A stretch of 64,000 nucleotides of DNA. It comes from Cereibacter_A azotoformans (lineage in GTDB: Bacteria > Pseudomonadota > Alphaproteobacteria > Rhodobacterales > Rhodobacteraceae). Below the pieces are notes generated by a model. The model was given only the letters and a program-made list of their open reading frames with translations. It ran no database searches and was not told where the DNA came from. A program made the translations under genes and the position numbers. This document shows, in pieces, positions 1-9,128 of this stretch; the first letter of the stretch is position 1; each line of letters starts with the position of its first letter. The DNA is taken from NCBI RefSeq assembly GCF_003050905.1, contig NZ_QAOT01000006.1. The stretch is one strand, 5' to 3'.

Positions 1-1
1 G

Positions 2-115
2 CGGATCCCGGCCTGGGTCAACGAGGGGCCGATGGACATGTCCCTCCTCGGGATGGACTACCTCCGCCGCTTCCGGATCGAGATCGCCGACGACCGGATG
101 ATCCTGTCCCGCTAG
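2..115 (+). CDS. C-terminal end of a retropepsin-like (clan AA) aspartic protease
   Basis: Only the last 37 codons are inside the window; the gene begins upstream. The visible tail contains the stretch MSLLGMDYLRRF, which resembles the C-terminal signature of the bacterial retropepsin-like family (TIGR02281), membrane-associated aspartic proteases common in Alphaproteobacteria. The catalytic Asp lies outside the window, so activity cannot be judged. It ends in TAG at 113-115, 28 bases before the stop codon of the convergent holC gene. Confidence 0.6.
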   Translation, partial: RIPAWVNEGPMDMSLLGMDYLRRFRIEIADDRMILSR

Positions 116-142
116 CCGCCGTCGCTTCGGCCGAAAGGGCGT

Positions 143-601
143 CTATCCGGCCTCGGCCTTCATCTCCCAGCGCCCGCTCTCCTCCGACCAGTATTGCGCC
201 TTGAGACCCGCCCCGGTCAGCGCCTTCCACTGGCCGCGCGCATGGACCAGCTGCCCCTCGTCGAGCCCGTCGAAAAGGATCCAGACCCGCTCGAGCGGCC
301 CCGCCTCGGCGGCGTCGGTCTCGGCCCCGTCCAGCAGCATCAGCGCCTGCGCCCCGTTGCCGATCGCGCCCGTCCCGAGCAGCACCGGCTGGGCCGCGTC
401 CTGCGGCCCGCCCTCCATCCCGTGCGGCAGGAATCCGTCCTCCGGCACGCGCCAGAGCGCAAGGTCCAGCGCCTCGAGCCGCCCCCGGTCCGTGCCGCGC
501 AGCATCACGCGCCACCCCTGCGCCAGCGCGCGCGGCAACAGCAGCCGCAGCGTATCCTCGGCCGAGGAGCGCGTCAGGTGGTAGAACATCACGACCCCCA
601 C
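143..601 (-). CDS. holC: DNA polymerase III chi subunit
   Basis: A 152-residue protein of the HolC family, the clamp-loader accessory subunit that links the replicase to SSB. The N-terminal FYHLTRSSAEDTLRLLLPRA pattern and the Rossmann-like alternation match alphaproteobacterial chi. The GTG start at 601 is preferred: GGAGAGG lies 7 bases upstream, and relatives place a few residues before FYHLTR. An internal ATG at 589 is possible. No holD (psi) gene is nearby, as is usual in this group. A dispersed repeat lies just upstream (616-658). Confidence 0.85.
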   Translation of the reverse strand: MGVVMFYHLTRSSAEDTLRLLLPRALAQGWRVMLRGTDRGRLEALDLALWRVPEDGFLPHGMEGGPQDAAQPVLLGTGAIGNGAQALMLLDGAETDAAEAGPLERVWILFDGLDEGQLVHARGQWKALTGAGLKAQYWSEESGRWEMKAEAG

Positions 602-615
602 GACCCCGCCTCTCC

Positions 616-658
616 TTCACTCTGTCCAAATATCCCGGGGTCCGGGGCAGAGCCCCGG
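616..658 (-). repeat. Composite dispersed repeat, copy 1 (upstream of holC)
   Basis: On the minus strand a 7-bp GC hairpin (642-658) is followed by GGATATTTGGACAGAGTGAA (616-635). The 20-mer is identical to the copy at 9092-9111 and related to that at 13043-13063. It sits immediately upstream of holC and runs into its ribosome-binding region. Confidence 0.7.
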
Positions 659-727
659 CGCGCGGCCACTTGGCCGCCGCCTGCCCTTCGGCGCACCGGG
701 CGGCCGACCCGCCCGGCGCAGGCTCCG

Positions 728-2197
728 TCACTTCTCCAGCATGTCCCGGATCAGCCGGTCGAGCGAGAGCACCCCCCAGCCGGTCGCGCCCTTGGGCGCC
801 AGCGCCGTGTCCCCCTTGAGCAGCGCCGTACCCGCGATGTCGAGATGGATCCACGGCGTCTCGGGCTTCACGAAGCGGCGCAGGAAATGCGCGGCCGTGA
901 TCGAGCCCGCCTCGCGCCCGGTCGAGTTGCGCATGTCGGCGATCCGCGACTTCAGCATCTCGTCATAGCGCTCGCCCATCGGCATCCGCCAGGCGCCCTC
1001 GCCCTCGCTCTGCGCCGCCTTCAGGAAGGCCGCGCAGAAGGCGTCGTCGTTCGAGAAGACCCCGGTGTTCTCATGGCCCAGCGCCACGATGATCGCGCCC
1101 GTCAGCGTGGCCAGATCGATCACGCCCCGCGGGTTGAACCGCTCCTGCGCATACCAGAGCACGTCCGCCAGCACGAGCCGGCCCTCGGCGTCGGTGTTGA
1201 TGACCTCGATCGTGTCGCCCTTCATCGAGCGCACCACGTCCCCCGGCCGCTGGGCGTTGCCGTCGGGCATGTTCTCGACGATGCCCACCAGCCCCACGAC
1301 ATTGGCGCGGGCCTTGCGCATGGCCAGCGTGCGCATCACGCCCGCCACCACCGCGGCCCCGCCCATGTCCATCGTCATGTCCTCCATGCCGGCGGCGGGC
1401 TTGATCGAGATGCCGCCGGTGTCGAACACCACCCCCTTGCCCACGAGGGCGAGCGGCACCTGATCCTCGGGCCCGCCCTTCCACTGCATGACCACGAGCT
1501 TCGAGGGGTGCTCGGAGCCCTGCCCCACGCCCAGAAGCGCGCGCATGCCGAGCTTTTCCATGTCCTCTTCCTCGAGGATCTCGACCTCGAGGCCCAGCTC
1601 GTGCATCGCCGCAAGGCGCGCGGCGAAGTCGAAGGTCGAGAGCACGTTGGCGGGCTCGTTCACCAGATCGCGGGTGAAGAAGATGCCCTCGGCCAGTGCG
1701 GCCATCGGGCCCGCCTCGGCGGCGACCGTCTCGGGATTGGCGACCATCATCGTCACCGGGCCGGGCACGGTCTTCTCGCCGGTCTTGTGCGGCGTGAAGT
1801 CATAGGCCCGAAGCGCGATGCCGAACGAGACCTCGGCCGCGCGCTGGATCGTGTCGGCCAGCACCAGCGTCCCCGCCTTCGAGAGCGACCGGCCGATGGC
1901 GCCGCCCGCCTTGCGCGCGGTGGCCACATCGCAGCGCCGGTCCAGCTTCACCAGCTGGACCGCATCCGCGGCCATGCCCGCGGGAAAGCCCAGCTCCATC
2001 GCCTCGCCCTGCTTGAGCTTGCCGAACGCCTCGGACGCCGCCGCCCGCTCGAGCGCGCCGCGCATCAGCCGGTTCACGCGCTTTGCGGCCGCGCCCATCG
2101 CGCCCCCTTCGCCGGCAAAGACGACGATGCGCCCCGCGCTCGAGGCGATGGCCTCGAGATCGGGGCTCTGGAACTGGATGGGAACGGGATGGGTCAT
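728..2197 (-). CDS. pepA: Leucyl aminopeptidase, M17 family
   Basis: A 489-residue cytosolic metallopeptidase that removes N-terminal amino acids from peptides. The family signature NTDAEGRLVLADVL, with metal-binding Asp and Glu, is present, as is the upstream VGKGVVFDTGGISIK block holding the other metal ligands and active-site Lys. The frame stays open further upstream, but the ATG at 2197 (MTHPVPIQF) fits family length; the upstream codons read as low-quality Gly/Arg-rich translation. It is transcribed divergently from lptF with about 200 bases between them, in line with pepA-lptF divergence in many proteobacteria. Confidence 0.93.
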   Translation of the reverse strand: MTHPVPIQFQSPDLEAIASSAGRIVVFAGEGGAMGAAAKRVNRLMRGALERAAASEAFGKLKQGEAMELGFPAGMAADAVQLVKLDRRCDVATARKAGGAIGRSLSKAGTLVLADTIQRAAEVSFGIALRAYDFTPHKTGEKTVPGPVTMMVANPETVAAEAGPMAALAEGIFFTRDLVNEPANVLSTFDFAARLAAMHELGLEVEILEEEDMEKLGMRALLGVGQGSEHPSKLVVMQWKGGPEDQVPLALVGKGVVFDTGGISIKPAAGMEDMTMDMGGAAVVAGVMRTLAMRKARANVVGLVGIVENMPDGNAQRPGDVVRSMKGDTIEVINTDAEGRLVLADVLWYAQERFNPRGVIDLATLTGAIIVALGHENTGVFSNDDAFCAAFLKAAQSEGEGAWRMPMGERYDEMLKSRIADMRNSTGREAGSITAAHFLRRFVKPETPWIHLDIAGTALLKGDTALAPKGATGWGVLSLDRLIRDMLEK

Positions 2198-2405
2198 GAC
2201 GAAACTCCGCTGCAACGACTTGGCGCCGGGGCGCCCCTTGTGGCGGGCACCGGAGCACGGGCGGCCGAAGCCGCCCGCGCCCCCGGGCCTCTCTGGCGCG
2301 AGGCTAGCCCCTGCCCCGTCCGAGCGCCAGATACCAGTTTTCCCCGGCGGTGTTTTCCGGTAGCGTCCGCCAAACCCCGGGGACAACGGACAGGAAGTGC
2401 GAGGC

Positions 2406-3536
2406 GTGTCTAGATTCGACAGATATCTCCTGTCGCAACTGGTGGCGCTGTTCGGCTTCTTCTCGCTCGTGCTGGTGCTGGTCTACTGGATCAACCGCGC
2501 GGTGGGCCTGTTCGACGACCTGATCTCCGACGGCCAGTCGGCGCTTGTCTTTCTCGAATTCTCGCTGCTTGCCCTGCCGAACGTGATCCGGCTCGTTCTG
2601 CCGCTCTCGGCCTTTGCCGCCACGATCTACATCGTGAACCGCCTCAGTCAGGAATCCGAGCTGGTGGTGATGCAGGCCACGGGATTTTCCGCCTTCCGCC
2701 TCGCGCGTCCGGTGATCTGGTTCGGCCTGATCGTGGCGATGATGATGATCGTCCTGATGAACCTGCTCGTTCCGGCAAGCCGGGCCACCCTCTCCGCCCG
2801 CTCGGCCGAGATTTCCGAGAATGCGACCGCCCGTTTCCTGCGCGACGGCGAATTCCTGCACCCCGTCCGGGGCGTGACGCTCTATATCCGCGAGATTTCC
2901 GAGACGGGCGAGCTGAACGACCTCCTGCTCGTGGACGACCGCGACCGCGCGCGTTCGACGATCTACACGGCGCGCCGGGCGCTTCTGGTGCGGACCGAGA
3001 CGACGCCGCGGCTGCTGATGATCGACGGAAGCGCCCAGACGCTCACCCGCGAGGGGCGCCGGCTCGAGCTGACCCGATTTGCCGATGTCACCTATGACCT
3101 CGGCGCCTTCATGAAGAGCGACGGCCCCAAGCGGCGCGTGCTCGAGGAGCTTTCGACGCCCGACCTGCTCGCGCCGACCGAGGCGCTTCTGGCCGAGACG
3201 CGGTCCACCCGCGCCTCGGCCCTCTACGAGGGGCACAGCCGGATCGCGCAGCCCTTCCTCGGGCTCGCCTCGTCGCTGATCGGCTTTGCGGCGCTGCTTC
3301 TGGGCAGCTTCAGCCGATTTGGCCTGTGGTGGCAGATCCTCTTTGCGGTCGTGCTGCTGATCGTGGTCCAGACGATCAATGTGGCGGCCTCGGGCGCCGG
3401 CGTGACGGACGAGGCCCTCTGGCCGCTCGCCTATGCGGCCCCGGTGGTCGGGCTGCTGATCGGGATCCTGCTCCTTTGGATCGCCCAGCGGCCGCGCCGG
3501 CTGCGGCGTGCCCTCATGGGGGCCTTCGCCTCATGA
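2406..3536 (+). CDS. lptF: LPS export ABC transporter permease LptF
   Basis: A 376-residue inner-membrane permease of the LptB2FG complex, which extracts lipopolysaccharide from the inner membrane and feeds it to the LptC-A-D bridge. There are three hydrophobic segments at the N-terminus and three at the C-terminus around a periplasmic domain (about residues 125-265). The GTG at 2406 (VSRFDRYLLSQL) is chosen over the GTG at 2397 because AGGAA at 2392-2396 gives proper spacing only for 2406. Its stop overlaps the lptG start (ATGA), so the two are translationally coupled. Confidence 0.92.
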   Translation: MSRFDRYLLSQLVALFGFFSLVLVLVYWINRAVGLFDDLISDGQSALVFLEFSLLALPNVIRLVLPLSAFAATIYIVNRLSQESELVVMQATGFSAFRLARPVIWFGLIVAMMMIVLMNLLVPASRATLSARSAEISENATARFLRDGEFLHPVRGVTLYIREISETGELNDLLLVDDRDRARSTIYTARRALLVRTETTPRLLMIDGSAQTLTREGRRLELTRFADVTYDLGAFMKSDGPKRRVLEELSTPDLLAPTEALLAETRSTRASALYEGHSRIAQPFLGLASSLIGFAALLLGSFSRFGLWWQILFAVVLLIVVQTINVAASGAGVTDEALWPLAYAAPVVGLLIGILLLWIAQRPRRLRRALMGAFAS

Positions 3537-4627
3537 TCCTGTCGCGCTACATCGCCCGGCGCTTCCTGCGCATGGTGTTCATCGTCTTTCTGGTGTTCTT
3601 CGGCCTGATGATGCTGATCGACGTGCTCGACCAGATGCGCAGGTTCTCGGACGAGGGGATCACGCTGGTGCAGGCGGGGCTCCTGTCGCTTCTGCGGGTC
3701 CCGGCGACGATCTACACCATCCTGCCGCTCATCGTGATCCTTGCGGCGGTGGCGCTTTTCCTCGGGCTTGCCCGGACGAGCGAGCTGGTCGTGGTGCGGG
3801 CGGCGGGCCGGTCGGGGCTGCGCTTCCTCGTAGCGCCGATGATCGTGGCGCTGGCGATCGGGGCGGCTGCCGTGACCGTCCTCAATCCGATCGTGGCCGG
3901 CACCTCGCGCCAGTATGACGCAGCGGCAAGCCGGCTCGCCCGCGGCGAGGCGAGCATCCTGTCGATCTCGGAAGAGGGCCTCTGGCTCCGGCAGGGCGGC
4001 GCGGAGGGACAGACGGTGATCCATGCCGCGCGCTCGAACACCGACGGGACGCGGCTTTATGCGGTGACCTTCCTCACCTTCGACGGCAACGGCCTGCCGC
4101 GAAGCCGGGTGGCCGCCGAACAGGCCGCGCTCGAAACCGGCTACTGGCAGCTTTCGGGCGCCAAGAGCTGGGACCTGACACTGGCCAATCCCGAGGCGTC
4201 GGCCAACCTCGAGGGCAACATCCGCGTGCCCTCCGACCTCACGCGCGAGGGCATCCAGGACAGCTTCGGCGACCCTTCGGCCATCCCCATCTGGGAGCTT
4301 CCGGCCTATGTGGCGGGGCTGGAGCGGGCGGGCTTCTCGGCCCGCAAGCACCGGGTCTGGATGCAGATGGAGCTTGCCCTTCCCTTCATGCTCGCCGCCA
4401 TGGTGCTCGTGGCCGCGGGCTTCACCATGCGCCACAGCCGCTTCGGCGGCACGGGCCGCATGGTCCTTCTCGCCCTGTTGAGCGGCTTCGGCCTGTTCTT
4501 CCTGCGCAACTTCGCGCAAGTGCTGGGAGAGAACGGGCAGATCCCCATCCTGCTGGCCGCCTGGAGCCCGCCGCTGATCGGCGTGATGGGCTCGCTCGGC
4601 CTGCTGCTGCATCTCGAGGACGGCTGA
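3533..4627 (+). CDS. lptG: LPS export ABC transporter permease LptG
   Basis: A 364-residue partner permease of LptF with the same layout: N-terminal membrane segments, a periplasmic beta-rich domain and C-terminal membrane segments. It begins MILSRYIARRFLR, a typical LptG start. The ATG at 3533 overlaps the lptF stop by 4 bases, and the gene's own stop overlaps the lptD start (TGATG), so lptF-lptG-lptD form one coupled unit. The ATPase lptB and lptA/lptC are not in this window. Confidence 0.92.
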   Translation: MILSRYIARRFLRMVFIVFLVFFGLMMLIDVLDQMRRFSDEGITLVQAGLLSLLRVPATIYTILPLIVILAAVALFLGLARTSELVVVRAAGRSGLRFLVAPMIVALAIGAAAVTVLNPIVAGTSRQYDAAASRLARGEASILSISEEGLWLRQGGAEGQTVIHAARSNTDGTRLYAVTFLTFDGNGLPRSRVAAEQAALETGYWQLSGAKSWDLTLANPEASANLEGNIRVPSDLTREGIQDSFGDPSAIPIWELPAYVAGLERAGFSARKHRVWMQMELALPFMLAAMVLVAAGFTMRHSRFGGTGRMVLLALLSGFGLFFLRNFAQVLGENGQIPILLAAWSPPLIGVMGSLGLLLHLEDG

Positions 4628-6765
4628 TGCGCCTTCTGCGGAGTTTCCTTCTCTGTGCCACCATCCTCGCGCCGCTGCCCGCGGCCGCGCAGGAAAAGGC
4701 CACGCTCGTGGCCGACAGCCTGTCGATCGTGAACGAGACGACCCTGGTGGCCGAGGGCCATGTCGAGGTGCTGTTCCGGGGCACGCGGCTCAAGGCTTCG
4801 CGCGTCCTCTACGACCAGGCGCAGGACAGTCTGACGATCGACGGCCCCATCGTGCTCGACAGCGGCGAGGGCCAGCTCGTCCTTGCCGAACAGGCCGCGC
4901 TGTCGGGCGATCTGACGAATGGCGTGCTCACGAGCGCGCGGCTCGTGCTGGACCAGCAGCTCCAGCTTGCCGCCTCCGAGATCGCGCGGGTGGGCGACCG
5001 CTACACCGCGCTCGGGCGGACGGTCGCGTCCTCGTGCCGGATCTGCGCGGAAAACCCGGTGCCGCTGTGGGAGGTGCGCGCCCGGCGCGTCGTCCATGAC
5101 GAGGCCGAGCAGATGATCCACTTCGATCATGCCACGCTCAGGATCGCGGGGGTTCCGGTGGCCTACGTGCCCCGCCTGCGCATTCCCGACCCGACGCGCG
5201 ACCGCGCCACGGGCTTCCTGCGCCCCGAGCTGCTCACCACGAGCCAGCTCGGCACGGGCCTGCGGGTGCCCTACTTCATCGCTCTGGGCGACAGCCGCGA
5301 CGTCACGCTCCTGCCGCAGGTCACGACCAAGGGCGGCCGCACGCTGGGCCTGCGCTACCGCGAGGCGCTGTCCTTCGGCTCGATCGAGATCGAGGGCGCC
5401 ACGTCGCGCGACGAGATCCTGCCCGACGATCGCCGCGGCTACCTGTTCGCGCGCGGGACGTTCGGCCTGCCGCGCGACTTCACCCTCAACTTCCAGTTCG
5501 AGGAGGTCAGCGACCGCGCCTATTACCTCGACTATGGCCTCGGCGAGAAGGACAGGCTGGCGTCAGGCTTCGAGATCAGCCGCGCGCGCCGCAACGAGTT
5601 CATCTCGGGCCGGTTGCTGAAGTTCCGCACGCTTCGCGAGGATGAGAGCAACGCGACGATCCCGTCGCTGGTCGCCGACGCCACCTTCCATCGGCGCTTC
5701 GGCTTCGGCCCCCTGGGGGGCGAGGGCGGGCTCCGGCTCACGACCCACAGCCACCGGCGCGAATCCCGCAACCCGAACGACCTCGACGACGACGGGATTG
5801 CCGAAGGGCGCGACATGTCACGCCTGTCGGTTCTGGTGGACTGGCGCCGCAACCTGATGCTCGGCGGCGGCATCCTCGGCTCGGCGCTGGCCGAGTTCGG
5901 GGCCGACGCCTACGACATCAGCCAGGACGCCGAGTGGCAGGGCTCGGACACGCGCCTTCACGGCGCGGCCGGGATCGAGCTGCGCTGGCCCTGGGTGCGC
6001 AGCATGGCCAGCGGGACCAGCGACGTGATCCAGCCGGTGCTGCAGGTGGTCTGGGCCGACAGGTCCGACGCCCGCGTGCCGAACGAGGATTCGGTTCTGG
6101 TCGAGTTCGACGAGGGCAGCCTCTTCGCGCTGGACCGCTTCCCCGGCTGGGACGCGACAGAGGACGGAACCCGCGCCGCGCTCGGGATCAACTGGACGCG
6201 CTACACGGCCTCGGGCTGGTCCCTCGGCGCCACGGTGGGTCAGGTGATCTGGCAGGACGCGGATCCGAACTTCTCGGCCGCCTCGGGCTTCGACGGCAGC
6301 CAGTCCGACTGGCTGGCCGCGCTGCAACTGAACCTGCAGAACGGCCTGACGCTCACCCAGCGCACCATCATCGACGAGACCTTCGGCGTGACCAAGGCCG
6401 AGTGGCAGATCGACCTGTCGCGCGACCGCTACGGGATCTCGTCGCGCTATGTCCGCATCCGCGAGAGCGAGCAGGAGGCGCGCCCCGACCCGATCGAGGA
6501 GCTGGCGCTGACCACCCGCTACCGGCTGACCGATGCCTGGTCGGCCAGCGCGGCGGGCCGCTACGACTTCGAGGCCGACCGGACCGCGCGGGCGGGCTTC
6601 GGGCTCGAGTTCCGGAACGAGTGCCTGAAGCTGGATCTTTCCCTCTCGCGTCGGTTCACATCCTCGACTAGTGTGACGCCGAGCACGGATTTCGGCCTGT
6701 CGGTCGATCTGATCGGCTTCGGCAGCGGAGTGACACCCGGCCCGTCGCGGGTCTGCCGCAGGTGA
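4627..6765 (+). CDS. lptD: LPS-assembly outer-membrane protein LptD
   Basis: A 712-residue outer-membrane beta-barrel that inserts LPS into the outer leaflet. A signal peptide (about residues 1-21, cleavage near AAA-QEK) is followed by an OstA/beta-jellyroll domain (about 25-140) and a long barrel with alternating polar/aromatic strands. Four mature cysteines are visible (C137, C140, C666, C710). This parallels the two-pair disulfide arrangement used in E. coli LptD maturation, though the spacing differs. It starts at an overlap with lptG. Confidence 0.92.
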   Translation: MRLLRSFLLCATILAPLPAAAQEKATLVADSLSIVNETTLVAEGHVEVLFRGTRLKASRVLYDQAQDSLTIDGPIVLDSGEGQLVLAEQAALSGDLTNGVLTSARLVLDQQLQLAASEIARVGDRYTALGRTVASSCRICAENPVPLWEVRARRVVHDEAEQMIHFDHATLRIAGVPVAYVPRLRIPDPTRDRATGFLRPELLTTSQLGTGLRVPYFIALGDSRDVTLLPQVTTKGGRTLGLRYREALSFGSIEIEGATSRDEILPDDRRGYLFARGTFGLPRDFTLNFQFEEVSDRAYYLDYGLGEKDRLASGFEISRARRNEFISGRLLKFRTLREDESNATIPSLVADATFHRRFGFGPLGGEGGLRLTTHSHRRESRNPNDLDDDGIAEGRDMSRLSVLVDWRRNLMLGGGILGSALAEFGADAYDISQDAEWQGSDTRLHGAAGIELRWPWVRSMASGTSDVIQPVLQVVWADRSDARVPNEDSVLVEFDEGSLFALDRFPGWDATEDGTRAALGINWTRYTASGWSLGATVGQVIWQDADPNFSAASGFDGSQSDWLAALQLNLQNGLTLTQRTIIDETFGVTKAEWQIDLSRDRYGISSRYVRIRESEQEARPDPIEELALTTRYRLTDAWSASAAGRYDFEADRTARAGFGLEFRNECLKLDLSLSRRFTSSTSVTPSTDFGLSVDLIGFGSGVTPGPSRVCRR

Positions 6766-6868
6766 GGCAGAAGTCGGGACATGTCGCGCATGCGGCCAAC
6801 GAGGCCGGACCATCGGGGCCAGGAGCCCCGGACCACGGGACCAAGAGCAGAAGACGGCTGACGGACAG

Positions 6869-8086
6869 ATGAAGACCTTCGTTTCCCATTGCCTCGCCTT
6901 CGTCATGGCGTCAGGCCTGACCTTCGCCAGCGCCGTTGATGCGCCGGCGCAGAACCTCTTCGCGCCGCGCCTTGTCGTGAACGACCGGGTCATCACCAAC
7001 TACGAGTTCGAGCAGCGCGTCCGCTTCCTGACCATCCTCGGGGCCACCGGCGACCTCGAGAAGCAGGCGATGGACGCGCTCATCGACGACAAGATCCGCC
7101 TCGACGCGGCCGAGCGCGCGGGCCTGAAGGCGACCGAGAGCCAGGTCACCGAGGGGATGGAAGAGTTCGCAGGACGCGCGAACCTCTCGGCCGAGCAGTT
7201 CATCGAAGAATTGGGCAAGGCGGGCGTCGCGCCGGAGACCTTCCGCGACTTCGTCCATGCGGGCCTCGTCTGGCGGGAACTGATGCGCGCCCGGTTCGGC
7301 GCCGAGGCCCGCCCCTCCGAGACGGCGATCGACCGGGCGATCACCCGGCAGACGCGGCGCACGACGATCCGGCTGCTGCTCTCCGAGATCATCATCCCCA
7401 CCCCGCCGGGCCAGGAAGCCGACGCGCTGGCGCTCGCCGAGGAGATCCGCCGGACCGCGCAGGGCGAAACCGCCTTTGCGCAGGCGGCGCGCTCCTACTC
7501 GGCCTCGTCCTCGGCTGAGCGGGGCGGACGCATCGACTGGGTGCCGCTGCAGAACCTGCCCCCGAGCCTGGGCCCGCTGCTTCTGACCCTGTCGCCCGGA
7601 CAGGTGAGCGACCCGCTGAAGATCCCCAATGCGGTGGCCCTGTTCCAGGTCCGCGCGATCGACGAGACGAGCGAGCCGGCGCCGGCGGGGATCGAGGTGG
7701 ACTATGCCGAGCTGTTCCTGCCCGACGACAGCGACTTTGCCGGACAGCTTGGCCGCATCACCGCCCGGACCGACGATTGCGACGATCTCTACACCGTGAT
7801 GCCGGGTGTCTCCGAGCAGCAGTTGCGCCGCGTGACGCGGCCGCTTGCGCAGGTGCCGCAGGATGTGGGGCTGGAGCTGGCGCGCCTCGACGCGGGCGAG
7901 ATTTCCACCTCCGCGACTCCGGCGGGCGCACGCCGCGTGCTGATGCTCTGCGCGCGCCGGCCGATCACGGACGAGCCGATCAACCGCAACCGGATCGCGC
8001 AGGCGCTGGTGAACCAGACGATCTCGGCGGCCGCCGACGCCTATCTGGCCGATCTGCGCGCCAACGCGCTCATCCGCGAGCCGTGA
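6869..8086 (+). CDS. surA: Periplasmic peptidylprolyl isomerase / OMP chaperone SurA
   Basis: A 405-residue periplasmic chaperone for outer-membrane proteins, LptD among its known clients. A signal peptide (about 1-28, ending PAQ) is followed by a SurA N-terminal helical domain (VVNDRVITNYEFEQRVRFL) and one recognisable parvulin-type rotamase domain (about 170-280, with SYSASSSAERGGRIDWV). A second, more degenerate domain follows. The gene lies 103 bases after lptD and overlaps pdxA by 4 bases (GTGA). The order lptD-surA-pdxA-rsmA is widely conserved. Confidence 0.88.
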   Translation: MKTFVSHCLAFVMASGLTFASAVDAPAQNLFAPRLVVNDRVITNYEFEQRVRFLTILGATGDLEKQAMDALIDDKIRLDAAERAGLKATESQVTEGMEEFAGRANLSAEQFIEELGKAGVAPETFRDFVHAGLVWRELMRARFGAEARPSETAIDRAITRQTRRTTIRLLLSEIIIPTPPGQEADALALAEEIRRTAQGETAFAQAARSYSASSSAERGGRIDWVPLQNLPPSLGPLLLTLSPGQVSDPLKIPNAVALFQVRAIDETSEPAPAGIEVDYAELFLPDDSDFAGQLGRITARTDDCDDLYTVMPGVSEQQLRRVTRPLAQVPQDVGLELARLDAGEISTSATPAGARRVLMLCARRPITDEPINRNRIAQALVNQTISAAADAYLADLRANALIREP

Positions 8087-9051
8087 TCGCGCCGATCGCC
8101 CTCACCTGCGGCGAGCCTGCGGGCATCGGACCCGAGATTGCGGTCAAGGCGCGCCGGGCGCTTGGCGCGCGCGTGCCCTTCTTCTGGATCGGCGATCCCG
8201 CGCACCTGCCCGAGGGCAGCCTCTGGCAGGGGATCTCGGCCCCGTTCGAGGCGGCCGATGTGCCGACCGCGGCCCTGCCGGTGCTGTTCCACCGCTTTCC
8301 CGATCCGCAGGCCCCGGGCGTTCCCACGCCGGGCAATGCGGCCGAAGTGGTGGCGGTGATCGCCCGCGCCGTGTCGCTCGTGCAGTCGGGCGCGGCTTCG
8401 GCGGTCTGCACGGCGCCGATCCACAAGAAGGCGCTGAAGGACGGGGCGGGCTTCGCCTTCCCCGGCCATACGGAATATCTCGCGTCGCTGGCCGGCGTCG
8501 GGCAGGTGGTGATGATGCTGGCCTGTCCGGGCCTGCGGGTGGTGCCGGCGACGATCCACATTCCGCTGTCGGAAGTTCCGAAGCAGCTGACGCAACCCTT
8601 GCTCGAGGAGGTGCTGCGGATCACGCACGCCGCGCTCGGCCGCGACTTCGGGCTGGACAGGCCGCGGATCTGGGTGACGGGCCTCAACCCCCATGCCGGA
8701 GAGGGAGGCGCCATGGGGCGCGAGGATCTTGACGTGATCGCGCCCGTTCTGGAGCGGCTTCGCGCCGAGGGGCTGGACCTGACCGGACCGCTGCCGGCCG
8801 ACACGATGTTCCACGCCGGCGCACGGGCCCGCTACGACTGCGCGGTGGCGATGTATCACGACCAGGCGCTGATCCCGATCAAGACCATCGACTTTGCCGG
8901 CGGGGTGAACGTGACGCTGGGGCTGCCCTTCATCCGCACCTCGCCCGATCACGGCACGGCCTTCGACATCGCGGGCCGCGGGGTGGCCGACCCGTCGAGC
9001 CTGGTGGCGGCGCTGGAGATGGCGGCCACGATGGCGCGGGCGCGGCGCTGA
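8083..9051 (+). CDS. pdxA: 4-hydroxythreonine-4-phosphate dehydrogenase
   Basis: A 322-residue enzyme of the DXP-dependent pyridoxal phosphate pathway that oxidises 4-phosphohydroxy-L-threonine. The family landmarks CGEPAGIGPEI at the N-terminus, the FPGHTEYLA metal/substrate motif, GLNPHAGEGG, and MYHDQALIPIKT with SPDHGTAFDIAG near the end are all present. The GTG start at 8083 overlaps the surA stop, giving translational coupling. The length is normal for the family. Confidence 0.93.
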   Translation: MIAPIALTCGEPAGIGPEIAVKARRALGARVPFFWIGDPAHLPEGSLWQGISAPFEAADVPTAALPVLFHRFPDPQAPGVPTPGNAAEVVAVIARAVSLVQSGAASAVCTAPIHKKALKDGAGFAFPGHTEYLASLAGVGQVVMMLACPGLRVVPATIHIPLSEVPKQLTQPLLEEVLRITHAALGRDFGLDRPRIWVTGLNPHAGEGGAMGREDLDVIAPVLERLRAEGLDLTGPLPADTMFHAGARARYDCAVAMYHDQALIPIKTIDFAGGVNVTLGLPFIRTSPDHGTAFDIAGRGVADPSSLVAALEMAATMARARR

Positions 9052-9062
9052 GGACAGCGCGA

Positions 9063-9111
9063 CGGGGGTTTTGCACCCCCGCACCCCCGCAGGATATTTG
9101 GACAGAGTGAA
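9063..9111 (+). repeat. Composite dispersed repeat, copy 2 (upstream of rsmA)
   Basis: A hairpin with a C-G-rich 6-bp stem (9063-9068 with 9076-9081, 7-base loop) is followed by GGATATTTGGACAGAGTGAA (9092-9111), identical to the 20-mer near holC. It lies between pdxA and rsmA, pointing in the direction of rsmA. Confidence 0.7.
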
Positions 9112-9128
9112 AGAGGCGGAGGCAGACA

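Noticed and set aside
194..2413. Open frame of 739 codons on the plus strand opposite holC and pepA
   Set aside because: His/Arg/Gly-rich translation without any family feature; it is antisense to two well-supported genes and typical of GC-rich shadow frames.
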